Shown: positions 38,635 through 45,934 of the stretch, in pieces
How positions within the stretch are numbered: the first letter of the stretch is position 1
How the letters are laid out: the number at the start of each line of letters is the position of its first letter
Assembly (NCBI RefSeq): GCF_000160135.1
Contig: NZ_GG729938.1
Location: forward strand, 4,414-68,413
Direction: 5' to 3'
Length of the DNA stretch: 64,000 bases
Source: Oribacterium sp. oral taxon 078 str. F0262
GTDB lineage: Bacteria; Bacillota; Clostridia; Lachnospirales; Lachnospiraceae
Made by a program: the position numbers and the translations under genes
The notes under the pieces: generated by a model
Database searches by the model: none
Told to the model about the DNA's origin: nothing
Seen by the model: the letters and a program-made list of their open reading frames with translations, nothing else

Positions 38635-39057
38635 ATGGAGAAAATCTATCTGCTTCTCAGCAATAATCCGATGGCGGCGGAGAAATACCGGGAGGACCGG
38701 GACATTGAGCTTTCCTACCATGAGGAGGACAGCTTCCGGGACGTCCTCGTCCGGGCGAGGGATCTGATCCACCGGGGCTGGCATCTGATGACGCATCCCC
38801 AGGCGAGCAATCTGAAGCCGAATCAGTGTCCCTATAAGACGGTCTTTCTCTCGAAGGGGAGAGCCGCGGAGTCCGAGGAGCGGGAGATCGAGCTGATCGA
38901 GGCGGCCATCGCGGCCGTGGACAAGTTTACCAGGGGGATGCAGGCACCGCGCTGGACGGAGAAGGCGCTCCGGGATTTTCAGACGGTTGACCTTTCGGTC
39001 ATCGAATCCGCTCTGAACAGCTCGCTTCTCCACCAGATGATACTGAATCATCAATAA
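38635..39057 (+). CDS. grdX: GrdX family protein
   Basis: 140 residues: MEKIYLLLSNNPMAAEKYRE, then RARDLIHRGWHLMTHPQASN and LKPNQCPYKTVFLSKG, the conserved core of GrdX. GrdX is a small cytosolic protein encoded with glycine, sarcosine and betaine reductase genes in amino-acid-fermenting Clostridia; its biochemical role is unknown. ATG follows AAGGAGGACGGGG. Probably the first gene of the component-B operon. Confidence 0.9.
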   Translation: MEKIYLLLSNNPMAAEKYREDRDIELSYHEEDSFRDVLVRARDLIHRGWHLMTHPQASNLKPNQCPYKTVFLSKGRAAESEEREIELIEAAIAAVDKFTRGMQAPRWTEKALRDFQTVDLSVIESALNSSLLHQMILNHQ

Positions 39058-39142
39058 AATCCGTTCTTTAACCCAGCCGGGGTTATAGATATAGAGGAAC
39101 CATGGAAACAGTTTCTTGAAAGCCAAGGAGGGTTTTTAATGT

Positions 39143-40429
39143 ATGAAGCTTGAACTGGGAAAAATCCATATCCACGATGTGAAATTCGGAGAGAAGACGG
39201 AGATTCGCTCCGGCGTTCTCTATGTCAATGCGGATGAGCTTCGGGAGCTGGTGCTCCGGGATGATCGTCTGATCGACTGCCATGTGGAGCTCGCCCATCC
39301 CGGGGAGTCTGTCCGCATCACGCCGGTGAAGGACGTCATCGAGCCCCGACTCAAGGTTGAGGGCCCGGGCGTGGTCTTCCCCGGTGTCATGGGAAAGGTC
39401 ACGGAGGTCGGACACGGAAAGACCTACTGCATGGACGGCCTCTGCGTCGTCACGGTCGGAAAGATCGTGGGCTTCCAGGAGGGAGTCATCGACATGAGCG
39501 GGCCTGCGGCGGAGTACTGCCCCTTCTCGAAGACGCAGAATGTCTGTGTCGTGATCGAGCCGAAGGAGGGTCTGGAGACCCATGTCTATGAGAGCGCGGG
39601 CCGCATGGCGGGACTCAGCGCTGCGACCTATCTCGCGAAGGCTCTGAAGGATCAGACGCCGGATGAGACCGAGGTCTTCGAGACAAAGCCGCTCCTGGAG
39701 CAGGCAGCGCAGTATCCGGATCTTCCGAGAGTCGGATATATCCACATGCTGCAGAGCCAGGGACTCCTCCACGATACCTACTACTACGGTGTGGACGCGA
39801 AGCAGATCGTGCCGACCATCATGTATCCGGAGGAGATTTTCGACGGAGCCATCATCTCCGGAAACTGCGTGGCGCCCTGTGACAAGGTGACGACCTACCA
39901 TCACCTTCATAATCCGGTCATCGAGGATCTCTTCCGGCAGCACGGAAAGACCGTGAACTTCATGGGTGTGATCCTGACCAACGAGAATGTCTTCCTGATG
40001 GATAAGGAGAGACATTCCGATATGACCTCGAAGCTCTGCGAGTATCTGGGGCTCGAGGGAGTGCTCCTCACGGAGGAGGGCTACGGCAATCCGGATACCG
40101 ATCTCATGATGAACTGCAAGAAGACGACGCAGCGCGGGACGAAGGTCGTTATCATCACCGACGAATTCCCCGGGAGAGACGGAAAGTCCTATTCCCTCGC
40201 GGACGTGTGCAAGGAGGCGGATACCATGATCTCCTGCGGAAACGGAAATGTGGTCATCCACTTCCCGGCGATGGATCGGCTCATCGGCACGCAGGACTTT
40301 ATCGAGATGCAGATCGGCGGCTGGGTCGGATGCAAGAACGAGGACGGAAGCTTCGACGCGGAGATTCAGATCATCATCGCCTCTACCATCGCGAACGGCT
40401 TCAACAAGCTCTGCGCGAGAGGGTATTAA
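39143..40429 (+). CDS. Reductase component B proprotein (GrdE/GrdG/GrdI type, pyruvoyl)
   Basis: 428 residues, family length. It starts MKLELGKIHIHDVKFGEKTE. The self-cleavage site is visible at SGNCVAPCDK, where Cys242 would become the N-terminal pyruvoyl group of the larger fragment after Asn241-Cys242 cleavage. With the selenoprotein downstream it forms substrate-specific component B, which binds the amine as a Schiff base. Which of glycine, sarcosine, betaine or another amine is used cannot be told by eye. A five-codon overlapping ATG (39139) stands between the AGGAGGG site and this start. Confidence 0.92.
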   Translation: MKLELGKIHIHDVKFGEKTEIRSGVLYVNADELRELVLRDDRLIDCHVELAHPGESVRITPVKDVIEPRLKVEGPGVVFPGVMGKVTEVGHGKTYCMDGLCVVTVGKIVGFQEGVIDMSGPAAEYCPFSKTQNVCVVIEPKEGLETHVYESAGRMAGLSAATYLAKALKDQTPDETEVFETKPLLEQAAQYPDLPRVGYIHMLQSQGLLHDTYYYGVDAKQIVPTIMYPEEIFDGAIISGNCVAPCDKVTTYHHLHNPVIEDLFRQHGKTVNFMGVILTNENVFLMDKERHSDMTSKLCEYLGLEGVLLTEEGYGNPDTDLMMNCKKTTQRGTKVVIITDEFPGRDGKSYSLADVCKEADTMISCGNGNVVIHFPAMDRLIGTQDFIEMQIGGWVGCKNEDGSFDAEIQIIIASTIANGFNKLCARGY

Positions 40430-40508
40430 GGAAGTGCCGCGGGGCCGGGCGGGCCGGAAAAGCGCGCCCCGGGACTTTTCGGAACTTTTGAGAGGAAGGA
40501 GATAGAAT

Positions 40509-41824
40509 ATGGCAAAAAAATAGTTCATTATATCAACCAGTTCTTCGCCGGTATCGGCGGCGAGGAGAAGGCGGACATCGCCCCGGAGCTGAGAGAGGGA
40601 GCGATCGGACCCGGACTCGCCCTTCAGAAGGAGCTGGGGGAGGATTTCCAGATCGTCGCGACGGTGATCTGCGGTGACAACTACTTTGGCTCTCATATCG
40701 AGAGCGGCGTGGTGGATGAGATTCTCGAACTCATCCGTCCCCTCAGCCCGGATGCCTTCGTGGCGGGACCTGCCTTCAATGCGGGGCGCTACGGCGTGGC
40801 CTGCGGCACGATGGCGAAGGCCGTGCAGGATGCGCTCTCGATCCCGGTCGTGAGCGGAATGTACCGGGAGAACCCGGGCGTCGACATGTTCCGGAAGGAC
40901 ATATACATCATCGAGACGAAGGATTCCTCCGCGGATATGCGGAATGCGGCGCCGAAGATGGCGAAGCTTCTGAAAAAGCTTGTAAACGGCGAGGAAGTGC
41001 TCGGACCGAAGGAGGAGGGATACCTTGAGAAGGGGATCCGTGTCAACTACTTCAATGAGCGCCGGGGATCGGAGAGAGCGGTGGAGCTTCTCGTCCGGAA
41101 AATAAAGGGAGAGGAGACCTATACGGATTATCCGATGCCGGTCATCGATCATGTGGCTCCGGCTCCGCCTCTTAAGGATCTTTCGAAGGCGAAGATCGCG
41201 CTCATCACCTCCGGCGGCGTCGTGCCCCAGGGGAACCCGGACCATATCGAGTCCTCCTCCGCGACGAAGTGGGGCAAGTACTCGATCGCGGGCATGGATC
41301 ACGCGGACAAGAAGGATTTCATGACGATCCACGGAGGCTACGACCGGGCCTTCATCACGGAGGATCCGGACCTGTGCATCCCGGTCGATGCGCTCCGGAA
41401 GCTGGAGAAGGAAGGTGTGATCGGAAAGCTCACGGACTACTTCATCACCACCACCGGAACCGGTACGGCGACCAATTCCTCGAAGCGCTTTGCGGAGGAG
41501 TATATCCCGCTCTTAAAGGAGGACGGAGTCGACGCGGTTTTGATGGTAAGTACGTGAGGAACCTGTACTAGATGCGGTGCATCTATGGTTAAGGAAATTG
41601 ATCGCGCAGGAATCCCGGTTGTGCATGTGTGTACGGTTGTCCCGATCTCTCTCACGATCGGTGCGAACCGGATTGTCCCGGCTATCGGCATCCCCTATCC
41701 GCTGGGAAATCCGACTCTCGGAGAGAAGAAGAGCTATGAGATCCGGGAAGGGCTTGTGAGGCGTGCGCTGAAGACGCTGACAGTCCCGGTCGAGGAGCAG
41801 ACAGTCTTCGAGGAAGATTTTTAA
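40509..41824 (+). CDS. Selenocysteine-containing component B subunit (GrdB/GrdF/GrdH type)
   Basis: 438 residues if an in-frame TGA at 41555-41557 is read as selenocysteine and the N-terminal frame is corrected. The TGA sits in MVST-U-GTCTRCGASMV, the family's UxxCxxC redox motif, at residue 350. The downstream HVCTVVPISLTIGANRIVPA to the TAA at 41824 is fully conserved in style. Near the start, ATG-GCA-AAA-AAA meets TAG; removing the shift gives MAKK-IVHYINQFFAGIGGEE, the family N-terminus. The subunit transfers the carboxymethyl unit onto the selenol of GrdA. The A7 run is either an error, a phase-variable tract or a frameshift site. Confidence 0.93.
41558..41591 (+). promoter_or_regulatory. 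Bacterial SECIS-like hairpin
   Basis: Twelve bases after the TGA a perfect stem AGATGC (41570-41575) / GCATCT (41579-41584) closes a GGT loop. A lower helix AACC (41560-41563) / GGTT (41587-41590) extends it. The spacing and the G-T in the loop match SelB-dependent bacterial SECIS elements, which must lie just 3' of the UGA inside the coding sequence. Confidence 0.8.
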
Positions 41825-41839
41825 AGGGGGGCAATATAT

Positions 41840-41879
41840 CGCACTCTTCCCCTCTGAGGGATCAGCGGGGAAGAGTGCG
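41840..41879 (+). promoter_or_regulatory. Strong hairpin between the selenoprotein and the permease genes
   Basis: CGCACTCTTCCCC (41840-41852) pairs perfectly with GGGGAAGAGTGCG (41867-41879). No T run follows, so full termination is unlikely. It could protect the upstream mRNA from 3' decay or set relative expression. Confidence 0.55.
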
Positions 41880-41932
41880 TTCCGACCGCCCCGTGGACCC
41901 CGGAATCCTCTCCGGGACAGGAAAGGGATGAC

Positions 41933-43027
41933 ATGGACGGGAAAAAACGAAATTTAATGGCGATTATCGGATTCTGCGGGGCCTGTATCGCGTTTTACAT
42001 CGGCGCGGGCTTTGCGACCATGCAGGAGGTCATGCAGTACGAGGCCTCCTATGGCTCCCAGCTTCCGATCGTGATCGCCGTAATCTCTGTAATTTATATT
42101 TACACGAATCTCTCCTTCGCAACCAACGGCTCCCGGCTTCAGATCCAGAGGGGCGGTGACATCTATAAGCATTACTGCGGAAAGTATATCGGGAGCTTTT
42201 ACGACTATTTTTCGGCATTCTTCTGCTATATGTGCTTTATCGTCATGTGCGGCGGAGCCAATTCCACGGCCTCGCAGCAGTGGGGACTTCCAAACGGCGT
42301 GGGCGCCGTGATTCTGACCATTGCTGTCATCGCCACCGCAATCTTCGGTCTCGACGGGATTCTGAATGCTCTCGGGAAGCTGGGGCCGCTCATCATCGTC
42401 ATCATCATCGTGGTCTCCGCGGCTTCTCTTTTTACGGGAGGCGGGAATTTCCAGGAGAATCTGCAGGCGGTGGACGCGGGGAAATATGAGCTTGCCCAGG
42501 TCGGAGGGGGAAATCCCTTCGCATCGGGTGCTTCCTACGGGGGCTTCGTAATCCTCTGGTTTGCCTCCTTCCTCTCGGAGGTCGGAGCGAAGAACAAGCT
42601 CTCTGAGGTCAACGCGGGCATGCTTCTCTCCACCGTTTTCATCATGGGGACCGCGGTTCTCGCGAGCGTCGCGCTGATTATGCATATTGATATGACGGCC
42701 ACCGCGGATATTCCGGCCCTGGTCCTCGCGGCCAGAGTCTCGCCGCTTCTCGCCCAGGCACTCGCTGTCATCATCTTCTGCGGAATCTATACGACTTCCG
42801 TGCCGCTGCTTTGGACCGGCGTGGGAAGAGTGGCGACGGAGGGCACGAAGAAGTACAAGCTCCTGACTGTCATAGGAGGAGCTGTCGGATGCATTATCGC
42901 CTGCTTCCTCCCCTATAAGGGACTTGTCAATATCCTCTATGGGATGAACGGTTATCTGGGATTTCTCCTGATCGCCTTCATGCTGGTCTATGATATCCGA
43001 AGCAGGATGAGCAGCAAAAAGATCTGA
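41933..43027 (+). CDS. YkvI-like multi-pass membrane transporter
   Basis: 364 residues with about ten membrane helices. IIGFCGACIAFYIGAGFATM with a GxGFATxQE-like motif (GAGFATMQEVMQY) and FLSEVGAKNKLSEVNAGMLL resemble the YkvI group of the amino acid/polyamine transporter superfamily. By position, five bases short of 110 after the selenoprotein and in the same direction, it is a candidate importer for the amine reduced by component B. Substrate not known. Confidence 0.75.
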   Translation: MDGKKRNLMAIIGFCGACIAFYIGAGFATMQEVMQYEASYGSQLPIVIAVISVIYIYTNLSFATNGSRLQIQRGGDIYKHYCGKYIGSFYDYFSAFFCYMCFIVMCGGANSTASQQWGLPNGVGAVILTIAVIATAIFGLDGILNALGKLGPLIIVIIIVVSAASLFTGGGNFQENLQAVDAGKYELAQVGGGNPFASGASYGGFVILWFASFLSEVGAKNKLSEVNAGMLLSTVFIMGTAVLASVALIMHIDMTATADIPALVLAARVSPLLAQALAVIIFCGIYTTSVPLLWTGVGRVATEGTKKYKLLTVIGGAVGCIIACFLPYKGLVNILYGMNGYLGFLLIAFMLVYDIRSRMSSKKI

Positions 43028-43042
43028 TCCGGAAACTTTCTC

Positions 43043-43072
43043 TTGACAGTAAAGGCAGTGTGGAATCATAAT
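43043..43072 (+). promoter_or_regulatory. apbE promoter
   Basis: Consensus TTGACA (43043-43048), 18-bp spacer, CATAAT (43067-43072). The transcript would begin just before the leader hairpin at 43087. Confidence 0.7.
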
Positions 43073-43086
43073 CCTTCATAAAAGAA

Positions 43087-43118
43087 AGGTTTGCCGTCCG
43101 GGAACGGACGGCAGACCT
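43087..43118 (+). promoter_or_regulatory. 5' leader hairpin of apbE (GGAA tetraloop)
   Basis: AGGTTTGCCGTCCG (43087-43100) and CGGACGGCAGACCT (43105-43118) form a 14-bp stem, one G-T pair, closed by a GGAA tetraloop. Also just downstream of the permease gene, it could be its 3' stabiliser, but there is no T run. Confidence 0.6.
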
Positions 43119-43183
43119 TAAGACATCTCCTCAGGGGCAAGGAATGAAAATGTGAGGAGGGCCTTTTCCAAGGAGGATTTTCT

Positions 43184-44326
43184 GTGAAAGATTCCGTGAA
43201 ATATCTGGCTCCCCGAAGGAAGAGGGGGGCCTTTTTCTCTCTTTTTCTCCGCTTTTTTCTCTGCCTTTCTCTGCTCGTCCTTCTCCCCGGATGCGGGAGG
43301 AGCACTCCTTCTCTTCAGCGCTTTCAGTCGCAGTTTATGGATGTCTTCGACACGGTTTCTGTGCTGACAGGCTATGACAGGGACGAGAAGAGCTTTCAGG
43401 AGAAGGCGGAGGCGGTGCATAAGGAGCTCCGCGACTGCCATGCGCTCTTCGATATCTATGACGATTACGAGGGCGTAGTGAATCTGAAGACCGTAAATGA
43501 GAGAGCGGGGCAGGGTCCCGTGAAGGTGGACGGCCGGATCATCGAGCTCCTGAAATTCGGGAAGGAAATCTATCGCCTCACGGGGGGGAAGGTCAATATC
43601 GCCTACGGCGCGGTTCTCTCTCTCTGGCATGAGAAGAGGGAGGAGGGGATCGCGGATCCGGAGCATGCCTCCCTTCCGGAGGAGGACGTGCTCTTAGAAG
43701 CGTCGAAGCACTGCCGGATCGAGGATATTGTGATCGATGAGGACGCCTCCACGGTCGCTCTCATGGATCCGAAGATGAGCCTCGATGTCGGCGGAATCGC
43801 AAAGGGCTACGCCGTACAGAGGGCGGGAGAAAGGGCCGCAGAGCTCGGCGCGAAGAGCTTTCTTCTCAATATCGGGGGGAATCTGAAGGCGATCGGCCGG
43901 AAGCCGGATGGGGAGAAGTGGATCTGCCCTGTGGAGAGCCCCTTTTACATCGACAGCGGAGAAGGGGAGAGGTATGCGCTTACGACGGGGCTTTCGGAGC
44001 TCTCCCTCGTCACAAGCGGGGACTATGAGCGCTATTATATGGTGAACGGCGAGAGGTATCACCATATCGTGGATCCGGATACGCTTTATCCCGGAAAGCT
44101 TCACCGGAGCGTCACGATCCTGACGGCGGATTCGGGACTTGCAGATGCGCTCTCCACCGCGCTTTTTCTCATGAGCCGGGAGGAGGGAGAGGCACTCCTT
44201 CGGAGGATCCGGGAGGAGCATTTCCGCGGCCTCTCGGAGGGGGATGCGCTGGAAGCGATGTGGGTGGAAAATGACGGCGAAAAGCCGATGACGCAGGGCT
44301 TTTCGAAATATCTCCTCCCGGACTGA
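43184..44326 (+). CDS. apbE: FAD:protein FMN transferase (lipoprotein ApbE)
   Basis: 380 residues starting with GTG after AAGGAGGATTTTCT. A lipoprotein signal ends LLVLLPGCGRS. The ApbE core shows SLDVGGIAKGYAVQRAGERA, FLLNIGGNLKAIGRKP, and the late metal-binding DSGLADALSTALFLM. It cleaves FAD and attaches FMN to Thr of SGAT-type sites on the outer face of the membrane. Clear clients in this window are RnfG (SGATITS) and RnfD (SSATPLA). It has its own promoter, so it need not be in the grd operon. Confidence 0.95.
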   Translation: MKDSVKYLAPRRKRGAFFSLFLRFFLCLSLLVLLPGCGRSTPSLQRFQSQFMDVFDTVSVLTGYDRDEKSFQEKAEAVHKELRDCHALFDIYDDYEGVVNLKTVNERAGQGPVKVDGRIIELLKFGKEIYRLTGGKVNIAYGAVLSLWHEKREEGIADPEHASLPEEDVLLEASKHCRIEDIVIDEDASTVALMDPKMSLDVGGIAKGYAVQRAGERAAELGAKSFLLNIGGNLKAIGRKPDGEKWICPVESPFYIDSGEGERYALTTGLSELSLVTSGDYERYYMVNGERYHHIVDPDTLYPGKLHRSVTILTADSGLADALSTALFLMSREEGEALLRRIREEHFRGLSEGDALEAMWVENDGEKPMTQGFSKYLLPD

Positions 44327-44338
44327 GGAGAAAATACT

Positions 44339-44367
44339 TGACAAATCCCGCCGCCTCGAGTATCCTT
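44339..44367 (+). promoter_or_regulatory. tRNA-Gln promoter
   Basis: TTGACA, a 17-bp spacer and TATCCT directly after the apbE stop, ahead of the tRNA. Confidence 0.7.
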
Positions 44368-44403
44368 TATGAGTCTGAGAAAAGCTCAGGCGGTTTTTTA
44401 TTC

Positions 44404-44475
44404 AGGGCTATAGCCAAACGGTAAGGCAGCGGATTCTGATTCCGTCATTTCATGGTTCGAATCCATGTAGCCCTG
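44404..44475 (+). tRNA. tRNA-Gln (anticodon CTG)
   Basis: 72-nt tRNA. Acceptor arms AGGGCTA / TAGCCCT with discriminator G; anticodon loop TTCTGAT; T arm ATGGTTCGAATCCAT. CCA is not encoded. Confidence 0.92.
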
Positions 44476-44479
44476 CGGG

Positions 44480-44506
44480 GTCTCCGGATTTTCCGGAGAC
44501 TTTTTT
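44480..44506 (+). terminator. tRNA-Gln terminator
   Basis: GTCTCCGG (44480-44487) pairs with CCGGAGAC (44493-44500), loop ATTTT, followed by TTTTTT. Confidence 0.9.
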
Positions 44507-44581
44507 CTTTTCCTTTTCTTTTTTCTCATAATCCCCTCTCCCTCCGTCTCTTTTCCGGCTTTCTTCCGTTTCTCTTATTAT

Positions 44582-44610
44582 TTGACGGATAAAATAGAGA
44601 ATGATATTAT
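44582..44610 (+). promoter_or_regulatory. Maltodextrin operon promoter
   Basis: TTGACG (44582-44587), 17-bp spacer, TATTAT (44605-44610), in an AT-rich block 50 bases before the binding-protein ATG. Confidence 0.7.
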
Positions 44611-44659
44611 TAAAATTAACGAAACGGACGGAAATCCACTCAGGAGAGGGGGAGTTGTG

Positions 44660-45892
44660 ATGCTAAGAAAAAAATGTGCAATTTTTCTCGCGGCATGTCT
44701 TTTTGCCGCGGGATTGACGGGATGCGGGGGCTCGGTGCAGGGCAATGAGGGGCGGGAAAAGGTTCGCCTCATGGTCTGGTCTCCCTCGGAGGATCAGTCA
44801 AAGGCAAGCGGGGAATGGCTGCAGAAAATGTGCCGCTCCTTTGCGGAGGAGAATCCGCAGTGGGATATCACCTTCGTCTACGGCGTCGCCGATGAGGCGA
44901 CGGCGGCGACACAGGTATCGCAGGACCCGGAGGCGAGCGCGGATGTCTTTATGTTCGCAAATGATACCCTGACCACCATGACGGATGCCAAGGCTCTCGC
45001 CAAATTCGGCGGGAAATACCGGAAGGAGATCGAGGAGGAAAATACACCGGAGCTCCTCAAATCCTTGACCCTGGACGGTGAGCTCTACGGCGTTCCCTTC
45101 ACCACCAATACCTGGTACATGTACTACGACAAGGCCGTGTTTACCGAGGAGGATGTGAAAAATCTGGAGAGCATGCTCTCAAAGGGGACGGTTTCCTTCC
45201 CGCTCACCAATTCGTGGAATCTCCCGGCCTTTTATTTCGGGAACGGATGCAGCCTCTTCGGGGACGGTACGGACGAGTCCAAGGGGGCCGATTTCGGAGG
45301 GGAGAAGGCGGTGGAGGTCACGAACTATCTGATCGACCTTTTGAAGAATCCGAATTTCAAGGTGGATGAGGGAGGCTCCGGCATCGCGGGGCTTCGGGAT
45401 GGAAGCATCCACGCCATGTTCTCCGGCTCCTGGGATGCCAATAATGTGAAGGAGGCCCTGGGGGAGAACATGGGAGCCGCGGCTCTTCCGACCTATACTC
45501 TGAACGGGCAGAAGAAGCAGCTGTATTCCTATGCCGGCTCCAAGGCGATCGGTGTGAACCCGAATGCGAAGAATATGGAGGCCGCCGTGAAGCTCGCCGT
45601 CTATCTCGGAGGAGAGAAGGGGCAGAAGCTGCACTATGAGCTTCGGAACGTGATCCCGTGCAATAAAAAGCTTCTGGAGGACAAGGACATCCTCTCAGAC
45701 CTCGTCGTGGCGGCGCAGACCGAGACCTTCGACAAGACCTCCGTCCTGCAGCCCTTCGTTCCGAAGATGAGCAACTGCTGGGTCCCGGTCGAGAACATGG
45801 GAAAGGGGATCCGGAACGGAAGCGTCACGCATGAGAATGCGAAGGAGCAGGTGGAGGCGATGAATAAGGCGATGAACAGCGACGGCATCTAG
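44660..45892 (+). CDS. malE: Maltodextrin ABC transporter substrate-binding lipoprotein
   Basis: 410 residues. Lipoprotein signal with lipobox LTGCGG. The mature part is a family 1 extracellular solute-binding protein similar to MalE/MdxE: VRLMVWSPSEDQ, ELYGVPFTTNTWYMYYDKAV, HAMFSGSWDANNVKEALGEN, SYAGSKAIGVNPNAKN. Captures maltose/maltodextrin outside the cell. Start set by GGAGAGGGGGAG before ATG. No ATPase gene lies in the cluster, so a shared MsmX/MalK-type ATPase elsewhere is expected. Confidence 0.9.
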   Translation: MLRKKCAIFLAACLFAAGLTGCGGSVQGNEGREKVRLMVWSPSEDQSKASGEWLQKMCRSFAEENPQWDITFVYGVADEATAATQVSQDPEASADVFMFANDTLTTMTDAKALAKFGGKYRKEIEEENTPELLKSLTLDGELYGVPFTTNTWYMYYDKAVFTEEDVKNLESMLSKGTVSFPLTNSWNLPAFYFGNGCSLFGDGTDESKGADFGGEKAVEVTNYLIDLLKNPNFKVDEGGSGIAGLRDGSIHAMFSGSWDANNVKEALGENMGAAALPTYTLNGQKKQLYSYAGSKAIGVNPNAKNMEAAVKLAVYLGGEKGQKLHYELRNVIPCNKKLLEDKDILSDLVVAAQTETFDKTSVLQPFVPKMSNCWVPVENMGKGIRNGSVTHENAKEQVEAMNKAMNSDGI

Positions 45893-45934
45893 GCGCGGAA
45901 AAAGAGCGGCTGCGCATTCAGGGAGAGGAGAAAC

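Noticed and set aside
39083-41332. 749-codon minus-strand frame opposite the component-B genes
   Set aside because: Antisense to recognisable conserved enzymes; no start signals.
41555-41557. Nonsense mutation making the selenoprotein gene a pseudogene
   Set aside because: The TGA lies exactly in the UxxCxxC motif with a SECIS-like hairpin, and the rest of the frame is intact.
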